Shown piece after piece: positions 21,976 to 33,639 of a stretch of DNA of 64,000 nucleotides. The DNA is from Cepaea nemoralis (lineage: Eukaryota > Mollusca > Gastropoda > Stylommatophora > Helicidae), in NCBI GenBank assembly GCA_014155875.1, contig JACEFZ010018363.1:114501-178500 (forward strand), in the 5' to 3' direction. The notes under the pieces are model-generated. The model had not been told where the DNA came from. It made no database searches and saw only the letters and a program-made list of their open reading frames with translations. Every line of letters begins with the position of its first letter. Position 1 is the first letter of the stretch. The position numbers and the translations under genes were made by a program.

Positions 21976-22758
21976 TTCTATAAACATGATATTATCTTCA
22001 GCGTGCTTTTACTTTAGATGTGATTCATGGGATGAGTTATGTGGGATGGAGAGTGCTACATATGTCCTTTACTGGTGTCTATTATAGGCTGAAAAATTTA
22101 ACGTTTGCCATACTTTTCTAAACCGTCTTATGTTCTTCCAAATTTAGCTTCTTTTGTCAGCACTGTGGCTTAGGAGTGTTTAATGCGTTTCGCAATTCTA
22201 CGACATACCGACTAAATCACAACAATCAGAAGTCCTAGTTTTTGTTACGACTTCCTGTAAAGGACATGTAACTAACTGTGACTGCTTTTCTTTTTTTCTC
22301 TCCTTATCTCATTGTCTTTGGTTGATTCCTTTTTCTATAAAAAGCCGACTCTGTACGTTTTCTGTTTCCTTCTGTCATGTAGCCCTGGTTTAAAAACAAA
22401 AATGGTGGCTTTTCCCTAAACTCGAAACTAGTTGTTACCAGCGACTGTCACGTGCTCCAGAGAGCGTATCGGGTGGTTAGGCAATTCTCTGGAGATATGC
22501 TTGTTAACTCTTTAGTCCGCTCATTTAGCATTGTGATCGTTGGGGTCATGAAAAGGACTTGCAGTAACGGAATCAGGTTGGTTTATAGACTTATCACTCA
22601 ACCAGGTACGGAAGTATCATCTCTGATGTTTCCCGAGAAAAGCAAGATATGGTAACTTAACTTCATGCAGATTTCAAAACATCTTTGTCCTTTACTGATT
22701 TACGAGCCAAGCACAAGGACAGTAGAGGCGATAGAGAGAAAGATCAGCACTGTGACAA
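21976..22758. other. no gene recognised
   Basis: About 780 bp with no recognisable coding or repeat content. Confidence 0.45.
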
Positions 22759-23000
22759 GGAAATGGCTTGGATAGTCATCAGGTCTGTAGATCTTATTGT
22801 TGTACTGCAAGAAAGCGACGGAAATGGCTTGGATAGTCATCAGGTCTGTAGATCTTATTGTTGTACTGCAAGAAAGCGACGGACATGGCTTGGATAGTCA
22901 TCAGGTCTGTAGATCTTATTGTTGTACTGCAAGAAAGCGACGGAAATGGCTTGGATAGTCATCAGGTCTGTAGATCTTATTGTTGTACTGCAAGAAAGCC
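22759..23000. repeat. 61-bp tandem repeat, four copies
   Basis: A unit containing AAATGGCTTGGATAGTCATC recurs at 22,761, 22,822, 22,883 (ACATGG variant) and 22,944. The 70-76-residue open frames here are artefacts of it. Confidence 0.9.
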
Positions 23001-23159
23001 ACGCTCGTCCTCTCGTTCAAGTCCGTCATTGAGAATGTCAAGTAGGAAATGCCTGAGTCGTGATGATACCGTGCCAGTCTGCACGTGAAATTGTCAGCGG
23101 CTCACAACTGCACTTGGGTTTACGACGATGAAATGCTCAGAATGCATAGATAGTACGTT

Positions 23160-23768
23160 ACGAATCTAGTAGGGTAACCGGGTAGGGGTACACCCTATCA
23201 AAGGAGAAGTAAGGTGCCTCCTTCCATCCGCTAGCCTACGGGACACTCTTGGGCAAGGTGGAGTACCCGTTTAGCCCCCCCCCCCCCCAACAGGGTAACG
23301 TGAAGCCATGGGAGCAGGTGGTGGATTGGCCTTGGGAGCAGCTGACAGATAGTCGTTGGTTATGGTTTCAAGTTGGTGACGGTTGGCAGAGGATCTCTCA
23401 GTAGAGTCAATGGCTACGGTCATCCGATCAGTATGGTCACTGCCAGGAAGGAAGAATGGTAGACTTCCTTCCCTATTGATTCCCGGGCAGAGGAGGCTCG
23501 TCAGCCTTGGTTGGTATCTCTTCTAAGAGAAGGAACTCTAAATCTCAAACCTCCGCTGCCTTGCGGGTATACCCATATGGGAAAGGCTTCGGGAGTAAAC
23601 CCTGAGGACACATCCGGAGATGGAGTCCCTAAGGCAGTTCCATGTTGTAAACAACATAGTTGTGGCAACTCCTGGTAGCCAGGGGCTACTTCCGACGGTG
23701 GGAGAGATCATCGTATCTCACTAGACAGCTACCGCCCGCCTAAGCTGGGCAGCCCCCCAGTCAATAAG
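23160..23768 (+). mobile_element. LINE-G 5' leader
   Basis: A long GC-richer leader directly upstream of the LINE-G endonuclease. It contains CCTACGGGACACTCTTGGGC, a poly-C run (23,275-23,288) and TGGCTACGGTCATCCGATCA. The same leader, reversed, runs 63,925-63,000, where about 210 additional bases are present; parts also occur at 58,400-58,720 and 57,400-57,690. Confidence 0.75.
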
Positions 23769-24689
23769 GTGTTGTCTCGCCACGGTTCATCTGCTCCTGA
23801 GGGTGTGTGGAGCTTAGGGGAAAATCCTGACACATGGACCGCAATCTATACACCTAGCAACAAGAAAAAAACAAAACAACCGGCCCTAAGGCTGGGAACA
23901 TGGAACGTAAGAACCATGACCCCTGGCATCTCAGAAGATCTAAATGAGATTGTGGATGCCCGCAAAACTGCAGTGATAAACAACGAACTACTAAGACTGG
24001 GGATAGACATTGTCGCCCTGCAAGAGACCAGACTCCAAGAATCTGGAAGCATCAAGGAGAGGGACTTTACTTTCTACTGGCATGGCAAGCCGTGCGGAGA
24101 GACCAGGGAGCATGGAGTTGGCTTCGCTATCAGAAACAAGCTGCTTAATTCCATCATACCACCAAGTGATGGCACTGAAAGAATACTGAATCTCCAACTC
24201 CAGACAGAGACAGGCCCAGTTAGTATTATAAGCGTTTACGCCCCAACACTAACTGCAGCATCAGAATCTAAAGACAAGTTCTATGACGACCTTAGCAAAG
24301 AAGTCAGTGAAGCACCAGAGAAACAACATCTTTTTATCCTGGGGGATTTCAATGCCAGGGTTGGCTCCGACCACGAATCTTGGCCTTCATGTCTAGGACA
24401 GTTTGGCGTTGGGAAGATCAATGACAATGGACAACGTCTCTTGGAATTCTGCAGCCACCATAATCTGTGCGTGACCAACACCTTCTTTGACACGAAACCT
24501 CAACACAAGGTGCCATGGAGGCACCCCAGATCACAGAACCGGCACCAACTCGTCCTGGTGCTCACTAAACGCAGCAACCTCCGCAATATACGGTTGACTC
24601 GCAGCTATCATAGTGCTGACGTCGACACCGACCATTCACTCGCCTCCAGCAAGGTGAAGATAAAGCCCAAGAAATGGATCGCTGGGTAG
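23769..24689 (+). pseudogene. LINE-G endonuclease domain
   Basis: Endonuclease/exonuclease/phosphatase fold, about residues 40-300: LRLGTWNVRTMTPG, DIVALQETRLQE, WHGKPCGETREHGVGFAIRN, SVYAPTLTAASE, FILGDFNARVGSD, and near the end VDTDHSLASSKVK where active copies have S-D-H. It nicks target DNA for target-primed reverse transcription. The frame ends at 24,689 because an internal deletion at about 24,672 fuses endonuclease to RT in a different frame. The true initiator is uncertain. Confidence 0.85.
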
Positions 24690-25948
24690 AACACTACTCA
24701 GAGCTATACTCAGTGGATAACACTGTCAGCGAAGAAGCTCTGGAAGTCATTGATCAACAGTCTGCCATGCATGCCCTGGATAACGAACCTTGCCTCACAG
24801 AAATCAGCGAAGCACTAGACTCTCTCAATTCCGGCAAGGCACCTGGAAAAGATAGTATTCCACCCGAAATTTTAAAATGTAGCAAAGAAACAATCATCCC
24901 AGAACTGTATGCAATATTTCAGCTCTGCTGGAGAGAAAAATCAATACCACAAGATATGAAAGACGCAAACATCGTTACCCTTTATAAAACCAAAGGCGAC
25001 AGAAGCGACTGCAACAACTATCGCGGCATTTCCCTACTCAGCATTACAGGCAAGATTTTTGCCAGAGTAATCCTTAAAAGATTACACATTCTTGCTGAAA
25101 GAATCTACCCCGAATCGCAGTGCGGATTTAGACACAACAGGTCCACCATTGATATGATTTTCTCACGCCGGCAGCTCCAAGAGAAGTGCAGAGAACAGAG
25201 GAAGCCATTATATATTGCCTTTATCGACCTCACAAAGGCATTTGACCTCGTGAGCAGACGCGGCCTTTTTAAGGTCCTTGAAAAGGTTGGATGTCCACCC
25301 ACCCTTCTTAGTCTCGTGAAATCATTCCACGAAAACATGCAGGGGACCATTTTATTTGACGGCTCAACATCCCAATCATTCAGCATCAGCAGCGGAGTAA
25401 AGCAGGGCTGCGTACTTGCTCCTACACTCTTTGGTATCTTCTTCGCTGTTCTCTTAAGGCAGGCATTTGGGACTGCCACTGAAGGCATATACCTCCACAC
25501 AAGATCTGATGGCAAACTTTTTAACCCATCAAGATTCAAGGCAAAGACCAAAATAAGATCAAGATGCGTAAGAGAACTACTTTTTGCAGATGATGCAGCA
25601 TTGACTACTCATACAGCAGAAGATCTCCAAAGGCTCATAGATCGTTTTGCAGTCGCCTGCAAAGACTTTGGGCTCACCGTTAGCCTAAATAAAACACAGG
25701 TGATGGAACAAGACGCTGGTGCGCCCCCGTCAATCAAAATTTCTAATTACGAATTGAAGGTCGTCCACGATTTTGTGTATTTGGGGTCGACAATATCAGA
25801 TAATCTTTCATTAGAGACAGAAATCGACAGACGCATTGGAAAGGCAGCCACAACATTTTCCAGGCTAGCTAAAAGAGTTTGGGAGAATAATAGACTAACA
25901 GAGCGTACAAAAGCTCAAGTATATCCGATGTGCTCTTCTATTTGCTGA
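24674..25948 (+). pseudogene. LINE-G reverse transcriptase, 3'-truncated
   Basis: Continuous RT frame: ALDSLNSGKAPGKDSIPPEI, NNYRGISLLSITGKI, QCGFRHNRSTIDMIF, AFIDLTKAFDLVSR, ISSGVKQGCVLAPTLFGIFF, ELLFADDAAL (the F-A-D-D catalytic box), then VVHDFVYLGSTISDNLSLET. All catalytic blocks are intact. It is truncated near 25,930 just after LTERTKAQVY, so the C-terminal tail and 3' UTR are missing. The frame lacks roughly the usual linker between endonuclease and RT. The best-preserved RT of its family here, but not functional as it stands. Confidence 0.88.
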
Positions 25949-25950
25949 AT

Positions 25951-26510
25951 GTTACTTTGTATCGTTTGCGCTATTAGTCCGTCAGAGCACTCTCTGCTTA
26001 ACATCAGGGTTGTGAGTAACACTTTCAAAACCACAGCTTCCTGTCTACAGATCATAATGCTTGTTTTTCATGTGTGTCTAGTGCACTAAGAGGTGGCGTA
26101 AGATTTTCACTCAACACGACAATCTTGTATTCTTTGCTCTCCTCCTTCCCTCTGGCTCTAGAGAAGCAAGCAACAAGGAATGATATATGGACAGTTATCT
26201 TCTGTTCTCCTTTTGTACTCAGTTTCCTCTCTCCCCTCTCACCCATTGCCACATCACGCGTGGCGTCATCGGTAGTATGACGTGACATAATGCTGTATAT
26301 GCCCCAGTTTAATTCTATGTTAAGATGTTGTTGTTGGTATATCGTCACAGCCAGGTTACGTCCCTTTCCTCAGACTAAATTGCTGATAGAATGAATGTTA
26401 CTGTTATAATGGTTCTGGATTTTTAACAACCTACTGAAGTGCACGATTTGCTAATCCGTTCCACAAATGAATGCAGCTATTTTTGTTTTGTGTGTACGAA
26501 TGATGAATGT

Positions 26511-26511
<1 letters not shown>
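25951..26511. other. no gene recognised
   Basis: About 560 bp with no recognisable feature. Confidence 0.45.
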
Positions 26512-26573
<62 letters not shown>

Positions 26574-26637
26574 GGCACGCACACTCACACACACACAGAA
26601 AGACAGACAGACACACATATACATGCACGCAAGCTTG

Positions 26638-26677
<40 letters not shown>

Positions 26678-26826
26678 GGCACGCACACTCACACACACAC
26701 AGAAAGACAGACAGACACACATACACATGCACGCAAGCTTGCACGCTCACACACACTCTCTATCACACACACACACAGTCACAGACACAGACACGCAGAC
26801 ACAGACATAGACACAAACACAGACAG

Positions 26827-26878
<52 letters not shown>
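26512..26878. repeat. (CA)n array with a 104-bp internal duplication
   Basis: Long CA runs. The segment beginning GCAGGCACGCACACTCACAC occurs at 26,571 and again at 26,675. The His/Thr and Cys/Val open frames are artefacts. Confidence 0.95.
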
Positions 26879-26880
<2 letters not shown>

Positions 26881-26900
26881 GGACAGGATATTATCTAGAC

Positions 26901-27145
26901 CAGTGGTTTCCAACCGGTAGGGAATTTCCCTCTCTCGCCCTTCTGAAATTGGTTTTATAACTTAAGTAGACCCCCAAATCACGTGTTATGTAGACGTGAT
27001 CTTGTCTTGTTCTCGTATGTGTTATTACATATATCTTCCTTATTACGTATACCGTGTAATTTTCGACTATTAAGGTCCCACACTAAAATTATGAAGATCG
27101 TAAGCTCTAATGTGAAATTTCAATTGCGGGAAATAGCCGGGTTCA

Positions 27146-27191
<46 letters not shown>

Positions 27192-27288
27192 GAAAAGGGT
27201 GTGGGGGGGGGGGGGGGGGGGGGGGGGGAATGACATTCTGAACAAATGTTGAAAGGGTGCGTAAGCAAAAATACGTTGAAAACCACTG
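26901..27288. mobile_element. hAT MITE (CAGTGGTT ends) copy 1, TSD ATCTAGAC
   Basis: Starts CAGTGGTTTCCAACCGG and ends GAAAACCACTG, flanked by the perfect 8-bp duplication ATCTAGAC (26,893-26,900 and 27,289-27,296). No transposase. Internal G runs of 45 and 26 nt (27,146-27,190 and 27,203-27,228). Confidence 0.9.
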
Positions 27289-27393
27289 ATCTAGACAGCT
27301 CTCTCCATTTGCAGGGGTCCAATTTGTTAATACACAGGAAATATAAAATAGTGAGACAACATCAGACTCTTAACTGCTCTGGGTCCAAGGGCT

Positions 27394-27440
27394 TGAGGAA
27401 AGTAAAATTACGTAAAGTAAAATAAAGTAAAGTAAAGTGT
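27394..27440. repeat. (GTAAA)n array, left of LINE-H
   Basis: Imperfect GTAAA units immediately before the truncated 5' end of LINE-H; the same pentamer lies to its right (29,404-29,488). Confidence 0.85.
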
Positions 27441-29280
27441 CATAGCAGGCTGGCTTTAGGCAGTGCTACTCTACGGAAGATCAGGCAACCTACCTCTCTC
27501 AAGAAATTGAGGATGCATTCCAAGAGAAGAAGCTGCATGGATAGATCTGAATAAAGCCTTTGACAAAGTCTGGAAAGAAGTTCTGATGAAGAAATCGAGA
27601 AACTATAAAGTGAATGGAAGAATGTACAAATGGGTGAAAGCATACTTGCACAACAGAAGATCCTGAGTACAGATAGACGGACTCAAGAGCAAGAAAATAC
27701 TATTGCGTCACGGTGTTCCCTAGGGCGGAGTCTTGTCCCATGCACTTTTTCTAATCTTCATCAATGATCTTGATGCTAATATACTGCATGGAATTAAAGC
27801 GGCAATGTACGCAGATGACCTGGTTCTATGGAGCACAAATAAACATGCATTAGTGGCCACCAGATCGCTGCAAAGAACTGTAGATGCATTTGTTGCATGG
27901 GCAAATAGATGGTGTGTTATCATAAACACTGACTATTGCAGCACCACTCTATTTACCCTCTCTCCAAAACGAAAGGCGGGATCATCCAGATAAACCATTA
28001 GAGAAGATAAAGAACCAAAATACCTTGGAGTAACATTTGATGGCAGGCTGACATGGAGAAAGCACATCAAAGCAGTAGCAAAAGCCAGAAGGAAAATAGC
28101 CATTCTGAGAAAACTCAGTGGAACCACAATGGTAGCAAGTGGGATAATACTTAGAAAAGTTTATCAACAGAGAATACGACCACATATGGATTACGGGTCA
28201 ACTGCATGGTGTTCAGCTTAAAAAAACCACACTACAAGAGCTGGACCAGGTGCAAAATGAATTACTTAGAGTCATCACAGGAGGGATGAGATTATTCCCT
28301 ATAGTGGAAATGGAGAAGATGGGGAAAAGAAGCAGTTTTATCCTCCAAGCCAAACGACTCTGCAGAGAAACCACCGATTTGCCCACAGTTGTTATCCTCC
28401 TGAAAACCATTCCAGAGCGAACTCGGTGGAAAGATGAGCATAGACTATCACTACAAATCCAGACAAAAGTGAGAAAAATATTTGACAAGTAAGAACAGAA
28501 CAGTGTAAAGCGCAGACCAGCCACTCACAGCTTCCTTAATGAAGAATACCCGAAGGACCTCTGGATCCGAGACTATACAGATGGGTCAGCACATAATGCT
28601 GTTCGAAATGGCGGAGCGGGAGTGTACATAGAATACCCAAATAATACTAGGGACACGGCCTCTGTCAAGATAGCAACAAAGAAATTACTAAATACCAGCC
28701 ATGGTACACAACCTGTGGTGCTATTGACAGATGCAAAATCAGTACTCGAGGCACTCCCGTCTGGAAAATTGCCAGTACTAAGGACACTACTTTCTGAACG
28801 TAGCAGTCAGCATAAGGTGACCATACAGTGGATAACACCTCATTGTGGAATACCCGGAAACGACAGAGCTGATCGATTGATTAAGGAAGGGGCAAAAGCA
28901 GAACAGCCTGATGTTCCCGTTACATACCATCAAAAGAAAAGAATGATCAAATCAGTCAGAAAGCCACCAAAACCTGCTCAAGATGACTGCCAGATTATGG
29001 ACAGTCCAGAGCAAATCAATATTCAGCGCCTCAGAACAGATTACGCAACCACATGTATATAAAATTCAAGATTGGTGAATCAGCCATGTGCACATGTGGA
29101 TTGGTGTCGCAGACAGCAGAGCACATACTGCAAGACTGCCCAAATTACAACATGCAAACCTTCCGACCTAGAGAGACGACAATAGAAGATAAGCTCTTTG
29201 GACCGCTGAGTGAACTAACCAAGACAGTTAAATTCATACAAGAGACAACATTGCAGTTATAGACATATTGCAAGCGAACG
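27441..29280 (+). pseudogene. LINE-H: RT plus RNase H, 5'-truncated
   Basis: Begins inside RT (AGFRQCYSTEDQATYLSQEI), then WIDLNKAFDKVWKE, HGVP-stop-GGVLSHALFLIFINDL, AAMYADDLVLWS (catalytic box), PKYLGVTFDGRLTWRKHIKA, QNELLRVITGGMRL. RNase H follows from about 28,560: DYTDGSAHNAVRNGGAGVYI, LLTDAKSVLEALPSG, HCGIPGNDRADRLIKEG, so the D, D and H/D positions are visible. The C-terminal knuckle is MCTCGLVSQTAEHILQDCP. At least four stops or frameshifts (for example near 27,665, 27,722, 27,991, 28,219). It ends in (GAA)n. RNase H points to the I/R1-like group. Confidence 0.82.
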
Positions 29281-29374
29281 AAAGAAGAAGAAGAAGAAGA
29301 AGAAGAAGAAGAAGAAGAAGAAGAAGAAGAAGAAGAAGAAGAAGAAGAAGAAGAAGAAGAAGAAGAAGAAGAAG

Positions 29375-29403
<29 letters not shown>
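29281..29403. repeat. (GAA)n tail array
   Basis: About 41 perfect GAA units following the LINE-H 3' end. Poly-Ser/Leu/Phe frames on the other strand are artefacts. Confidence 0.95.
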
Positions 29404-29407
<4 letters not shown>

Positions 29408-29488
29408 AGTAAAGTAAAGAAAGTAAAGTAAAGTAAAGTAAAGTAAAGTAAAGTAAAGTAAAGTAAAGTAAAGTAAAGTAAAGTAAAG
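29404..29488. repeat. (GTAAA)n array, right of LINE-H
   Basis: About 16 GTAAA units. Confidence 0.95.
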
Positions 29489-30406
29489 TGTGTCCATGCA
29501 TAGAGGTATATTGGGCATATGGTGCTAGTGCTAATCCCATCTTTTGATTGACCAGCTGGCACTAGAAATGTAATGTCGTCAGTGCTCAACTGTCTGGACA
29601 TGTGATGTCGTCAGTGCCCAACTGTCTGCTTGTAATTCCCAGTACATTTCGTGCTATTTATTTAAGGCTGGGTCGGTGGGTATGATTATGAAGAATTCAA
29701 CTTGCCATTGTACGAGCGTCACTACAATAGTCAAACTACTGTTTAATGACTAAATGATATTGGAGAAAGCAAATTCGTATTTTTCGTCTCTCCGTCTGAA
29801 TTATGATCATGTGCATATGGATATAACTAAATTACATATCCAGGACGATGCAATTACTCTGGATTTAAGTGACACCACATACAGATGCGTGTTCTTTCTG
29901 TGTTTTCCATTGCTCAGTTGTTGGAGCTTGAGTTATGACAGTCCACTGCACCAGTTTTTGTGCCGACTTTAATGCATTCTTGTCGTTGTGTACTTATTTA
30001 ATTATTCGCCATTTGTCCGACGTTATTTTCTGCCTCCACAATCCGAGACCTTCGTCTCTTTATTCGGCTTCCCCTGGGATCATGCAGTGGCTGTCTGTCT
30101 GCATGTAGGCCTTGTCGTGTGCCAGGGAGATCAGATACTTCACTTATGCAAGCCCAGGCATTATTCGCCCCGTCCAGATAGCATTATCTCATTATAGCCC
30201 TAGACAATTATCATCCTTTACATCTGGATCCGGTCCAGTTTCGAACAAAATGATGCAGATAGTATTAACATGTATAAGTTTAAGTAACTACTAGAACGAT
30301 GAAATAATGGAGTGATATTATATATAGTCTATGTGCTATTTGAGAAGACATCACTATGTCCGGTATGTCGTGTTGCGCTGTACAAATATAATAATTACAT
30401 ACATTG
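29489..30406. other. no gene recognised
   Basis: About 900 bp. TAATGTCGTCAGTGC and TGATGTCGTCAGTGC near 29,571 and 29,604 are a short direct repeat. No gene seen. Confidence 0.45.
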
Positions 30407-30871
30407 TGTCATAGTCTCCCCACCTGTTCTACCACGTCTTCGTCAACGACGCCTGGCAATTACGGCCAGGTCCGCCTGTGAGCGACACTAACCACGCTGT
30501 GACAGGAATGGTCAGTCGGTGCATGCGTGGGACATGGAGTCCACGCAGGGACACAACCCCGACTAGCGAGAACTCACAGCGGTTAGCGCCAGACGGCTTG
30601 GGACGGTTGTACAGGACAGACGGATTGAATGGTGCTCGTATGATTTGTGTGTATGAACGCCAATAGATAGAAAGCCTGTGTGAGTATAGGAGACTGTGCG
30701 CCTGGTATGTAGGATTGTGAGTTGTATGCATTGCATTGATATATCTATTGATTGTATTATAGCTTCGATATTGTAAATGCGCGATGCATGTAATGGTTGT
30801 GATGAGTGAGAAGTGCGAATAAAGTGTTGGAATTGTATTTGCAGTGTATCACGTAAAGTCATTCTGTGACA
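30407..30871 (+). mobile_element. possible solo LTR
   Basis: Starts TGTCATAG and ends CTGTGACA (inverted ends, 7 of 8), with AATAAA at about 30,819, 50 bp before the end, and a GC-rich middle. The expected 5-bp duplication is not seen (CATTG against GTGTT), so the call is weak. It could equally be unrelated sequence. Confidence 0.25.
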
Positions 30872-32904
30872 GTGTTTGTATCACATCTGTTAATGATTAC
30901 AAGCCTGTTTTATTGCTGAATGCAAGATTCTGACAATTGATACTCTGCATACATCTATAGCCCTCGAGATAGATGTGTATCTGCATAGCTAATGGAAAGC
31001 TTCGTAGTATATTGCTGGCTATACCACCAGCGAGCTAATCATTGGTTGGCTGGATATGTAGATGAATGTGTGTATCACTGCCATTGGCTATGATTGGATG
31101 TATATCACTGTACATAGCACGTTAATAGTCAAAATTTACTGAGTAATGTACTGGTGATAATTAATCTACCTTCTTATCTTGAAGTGTCGAATCTGTTCTT
31201 TTAATTAGAGAAGGCAAATACACATTTGGTAGACAGTCTTAAGTATTAGCCATCCTGGAAAATTGACAGCAGGGAAACCAAAACACAGATACGTAAGCAC
31301 ATTATATTTATACTCGTATTAAAATAATAAACATGTTACTTCAGGTAGTACCATGGTAGTTGCTGTCTGTGGGCTGCCAAGTGTTAGACCCTCAAAGATC
31401 CTAGACCCAGGAATAACCAGGTATAGTGACCTCTTCTACGCAACCTTTACTTCCCAGACAAGTTTTCAGACATTTCTGAAAAGTATGACCTATTCACGTA
31501 ATGATGTTGATTGAAGAGTTGCAAGTAACTAAAATATAGAAACCTTTGTGTACATGCCCTCAGGCGTGTTCGGCACGTGGTGATAGACACGTGTGTGCTA
31601 GCACTAGTCGGCACTGCAGGATTGATGCCGTCATTAGCGCACATGTCGCCTTTACTGCCATGGACATTTCCTGCTTGTCCACGTGTTAACGGAGTCCCTA
31701 TACAAGAAGCAAAAAATAGTAACACTTTAAGCTGTCATGCATGACGTAAGATGCGACTAAGGAGGGTTGAGCTTGCGGCTGGCTTCCCCACCTTGTAGAA
31801 ATATATAGCCGAAAAATCTAATCAGTGAAAAGGTCATTAAAGATATAAACAAAACCAACCAATAGGAAAGGAAAGGAAGCTTTTCCAGAATATTTAAGAC
31901 TCAATTCTGGACAGCTGATCAATTTTTGTTTCATTCAGAGCAAACTGCAGAACTGATATTCAGAATGTTGAAGTCATATCTGAGTTGGAAAAGACAGCAT
32001 AAGTAGTAAACCATATGCATTATTACAGAGTTATCATATCGAAGGAAGGACATGATGGTATCTAATGAGAGAGGTAAAGCAATAGTAAAGTGACAAGCAG
32101 TATGTATGTTCTAGAATAATATCAAAAACACTTAAAACCACAAAAACAAAACAAAACATTAACATGATCCAGTGCTACTCACAAATAAATGATAAGGTAG
32201 TAATCAGTGAAGAAAGGGTATCACATGAAATTTTAAAGTACTATATGTAATAAAAGAATTGGTATTATTAGAACTTTAGTGGGTGATCTAACTGTTAAGA
32301 TAAGATTGCATAACAATCTTTTTGACGTGGAAATGAAAAGAAAAAAAAAACCCGAACTATGAATAATCAACGTAAATTCAAAATTATTCACCAGTTCTTT
32401 GCGAAGTGAATTAATATATCATAGGCGGATGTGGTTCTCCGCATTAAAGAATAAATCAATCATCACATGTATCACCATACGAAAGAATATAAAAACTAAA
32501 ACGACCATATATGTAATAACAAGATATGTAGTTAATATCTACATGGTGTAGACGGTTTTATACGTGTAGATGTAGATGAAGACCACCATCTGCTCATAAA
32601 CAAATTTAAGCTGAATATCAAGAGATACATTGCATCTTAGAACCAAGGAAATCAATACACTGTAAGATATCCCAGATATAATGAAGTTACGGTGCTGTTT
32701 ATGTTCAGAAGCTAAGGAAACAAGAAGCTAAGGAACTGTTTATCTCAGATAAATACTAAGTCCTCCAAAAGTTAGAAGACGAGATGAGTACAGAAGTGGT
32801 TAAAAGCAGAGACTACAAAATACACATAAACTAATAACAATGTCAGGATGAGGTTTCGGGACATAATAGGCAATATTTGGACGTTCCATGCAGGAAGTTC
32901 TGAT
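30872..32904. other. no gene recognised
   Basis: About 2 kb, A/T-rich, with no motif-bearing frame or clear repeat. This is the longest stretch of the window with nothing I can name. Confidence 0.5.
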
Positions 32905-32975
32905 CAACCCCATGTTGATTTCATATACAGTTTATGTTCAGTAGTTTGCTTTTGCTTTCAGAACGAGAAGTACAG
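32905..32975 (-). mobile_element. SINE-F fragment
   Basis: TTTATGTTCAGTAGTTTGCT followed by TTTGCTTTCAGAACGAG matches the SINE-F body on the minus strand; the rest is lost. Confidence 0.55.
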
Positions 32976-33204
32976 GTTTAAATCTAACGCAAGGCCGGTG
33001 AAGGGGTTAAACAGACTAACTTGCCACCAGAACACCGGAAATTTCAAAACGAGCAAACATTTTTATCATTTCGACCACGTCGACGTCTTAATATTTACAT
33101 GCCCTAGCAAAAGAGGTAGAAGGGGCATCCGCCAAAGGGAATTCCAGATATTTAAATTGCACAACAACCAAAACATGAAAATAATATCATAAACCACGTC
33201 TATT

Positions 33205-33615
33205 GATCATCATCATCATCATCAGCATCATCATCATCATAAACATCTTCCACTTCTGCCGTCAAGCGACATGGGCAGGTATAATTTGCGCTCCAGCGCC
33301 CTATGGGCGGCACTGGATAGTGTCATTCCCTGTGACTGCACAATGTCTTTGATTTCGTCAATCAATTATCTTCTCGGACGTCCTCTTCGTCTCGTCACAG
33401 ATGCAGATGATCTTTGATGTAAGGCCAGTGATGGTAGTTGTTGGTATTGCATTCTAACGACATGGCCAAACCACGTGATCCTCTGTCTTTCAATAAATGC
33501 GGCACAAGGTGTTGATCCCAGTCTGTCTGATAACATCATTTCTTACTCGGTCTCGGATTGTTAAGTTGGCAGCTCTCCTCAGGCATCTCATCTCGCAGGT
33601 GTTGATTTTGTCTAT
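33205..33615 (-). mobile_element. LINE C-terminal fragment with (ATG)n tail
   Basis: The minus strand reads INTCEMRCLRRAANLTIRDR, then (frameshifted) RITWFGHVVRMQYQQLP, RRRGRPRR, and MTLSSAAHRALERKLYLPMS, ending in ATGATG repeats (33,205-33,240). A different LINE family from the neighbouring RTE; only the post-RT tail remains. Confidence 0.7.
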
Positions 33616-33639
33616 TGATCAAAAATGTTAATTGGAAAG

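Noticed and set aside
22685..23088. 70-76-codon ORFs with internal repeats
   Set aside because: Generated by a 61-bp tandem repeat; the frame changes with each unit.
26983..27252. Glycine-rich protein ORF
   Set aside because: Homopolymer G runs inside an hAT MITE.
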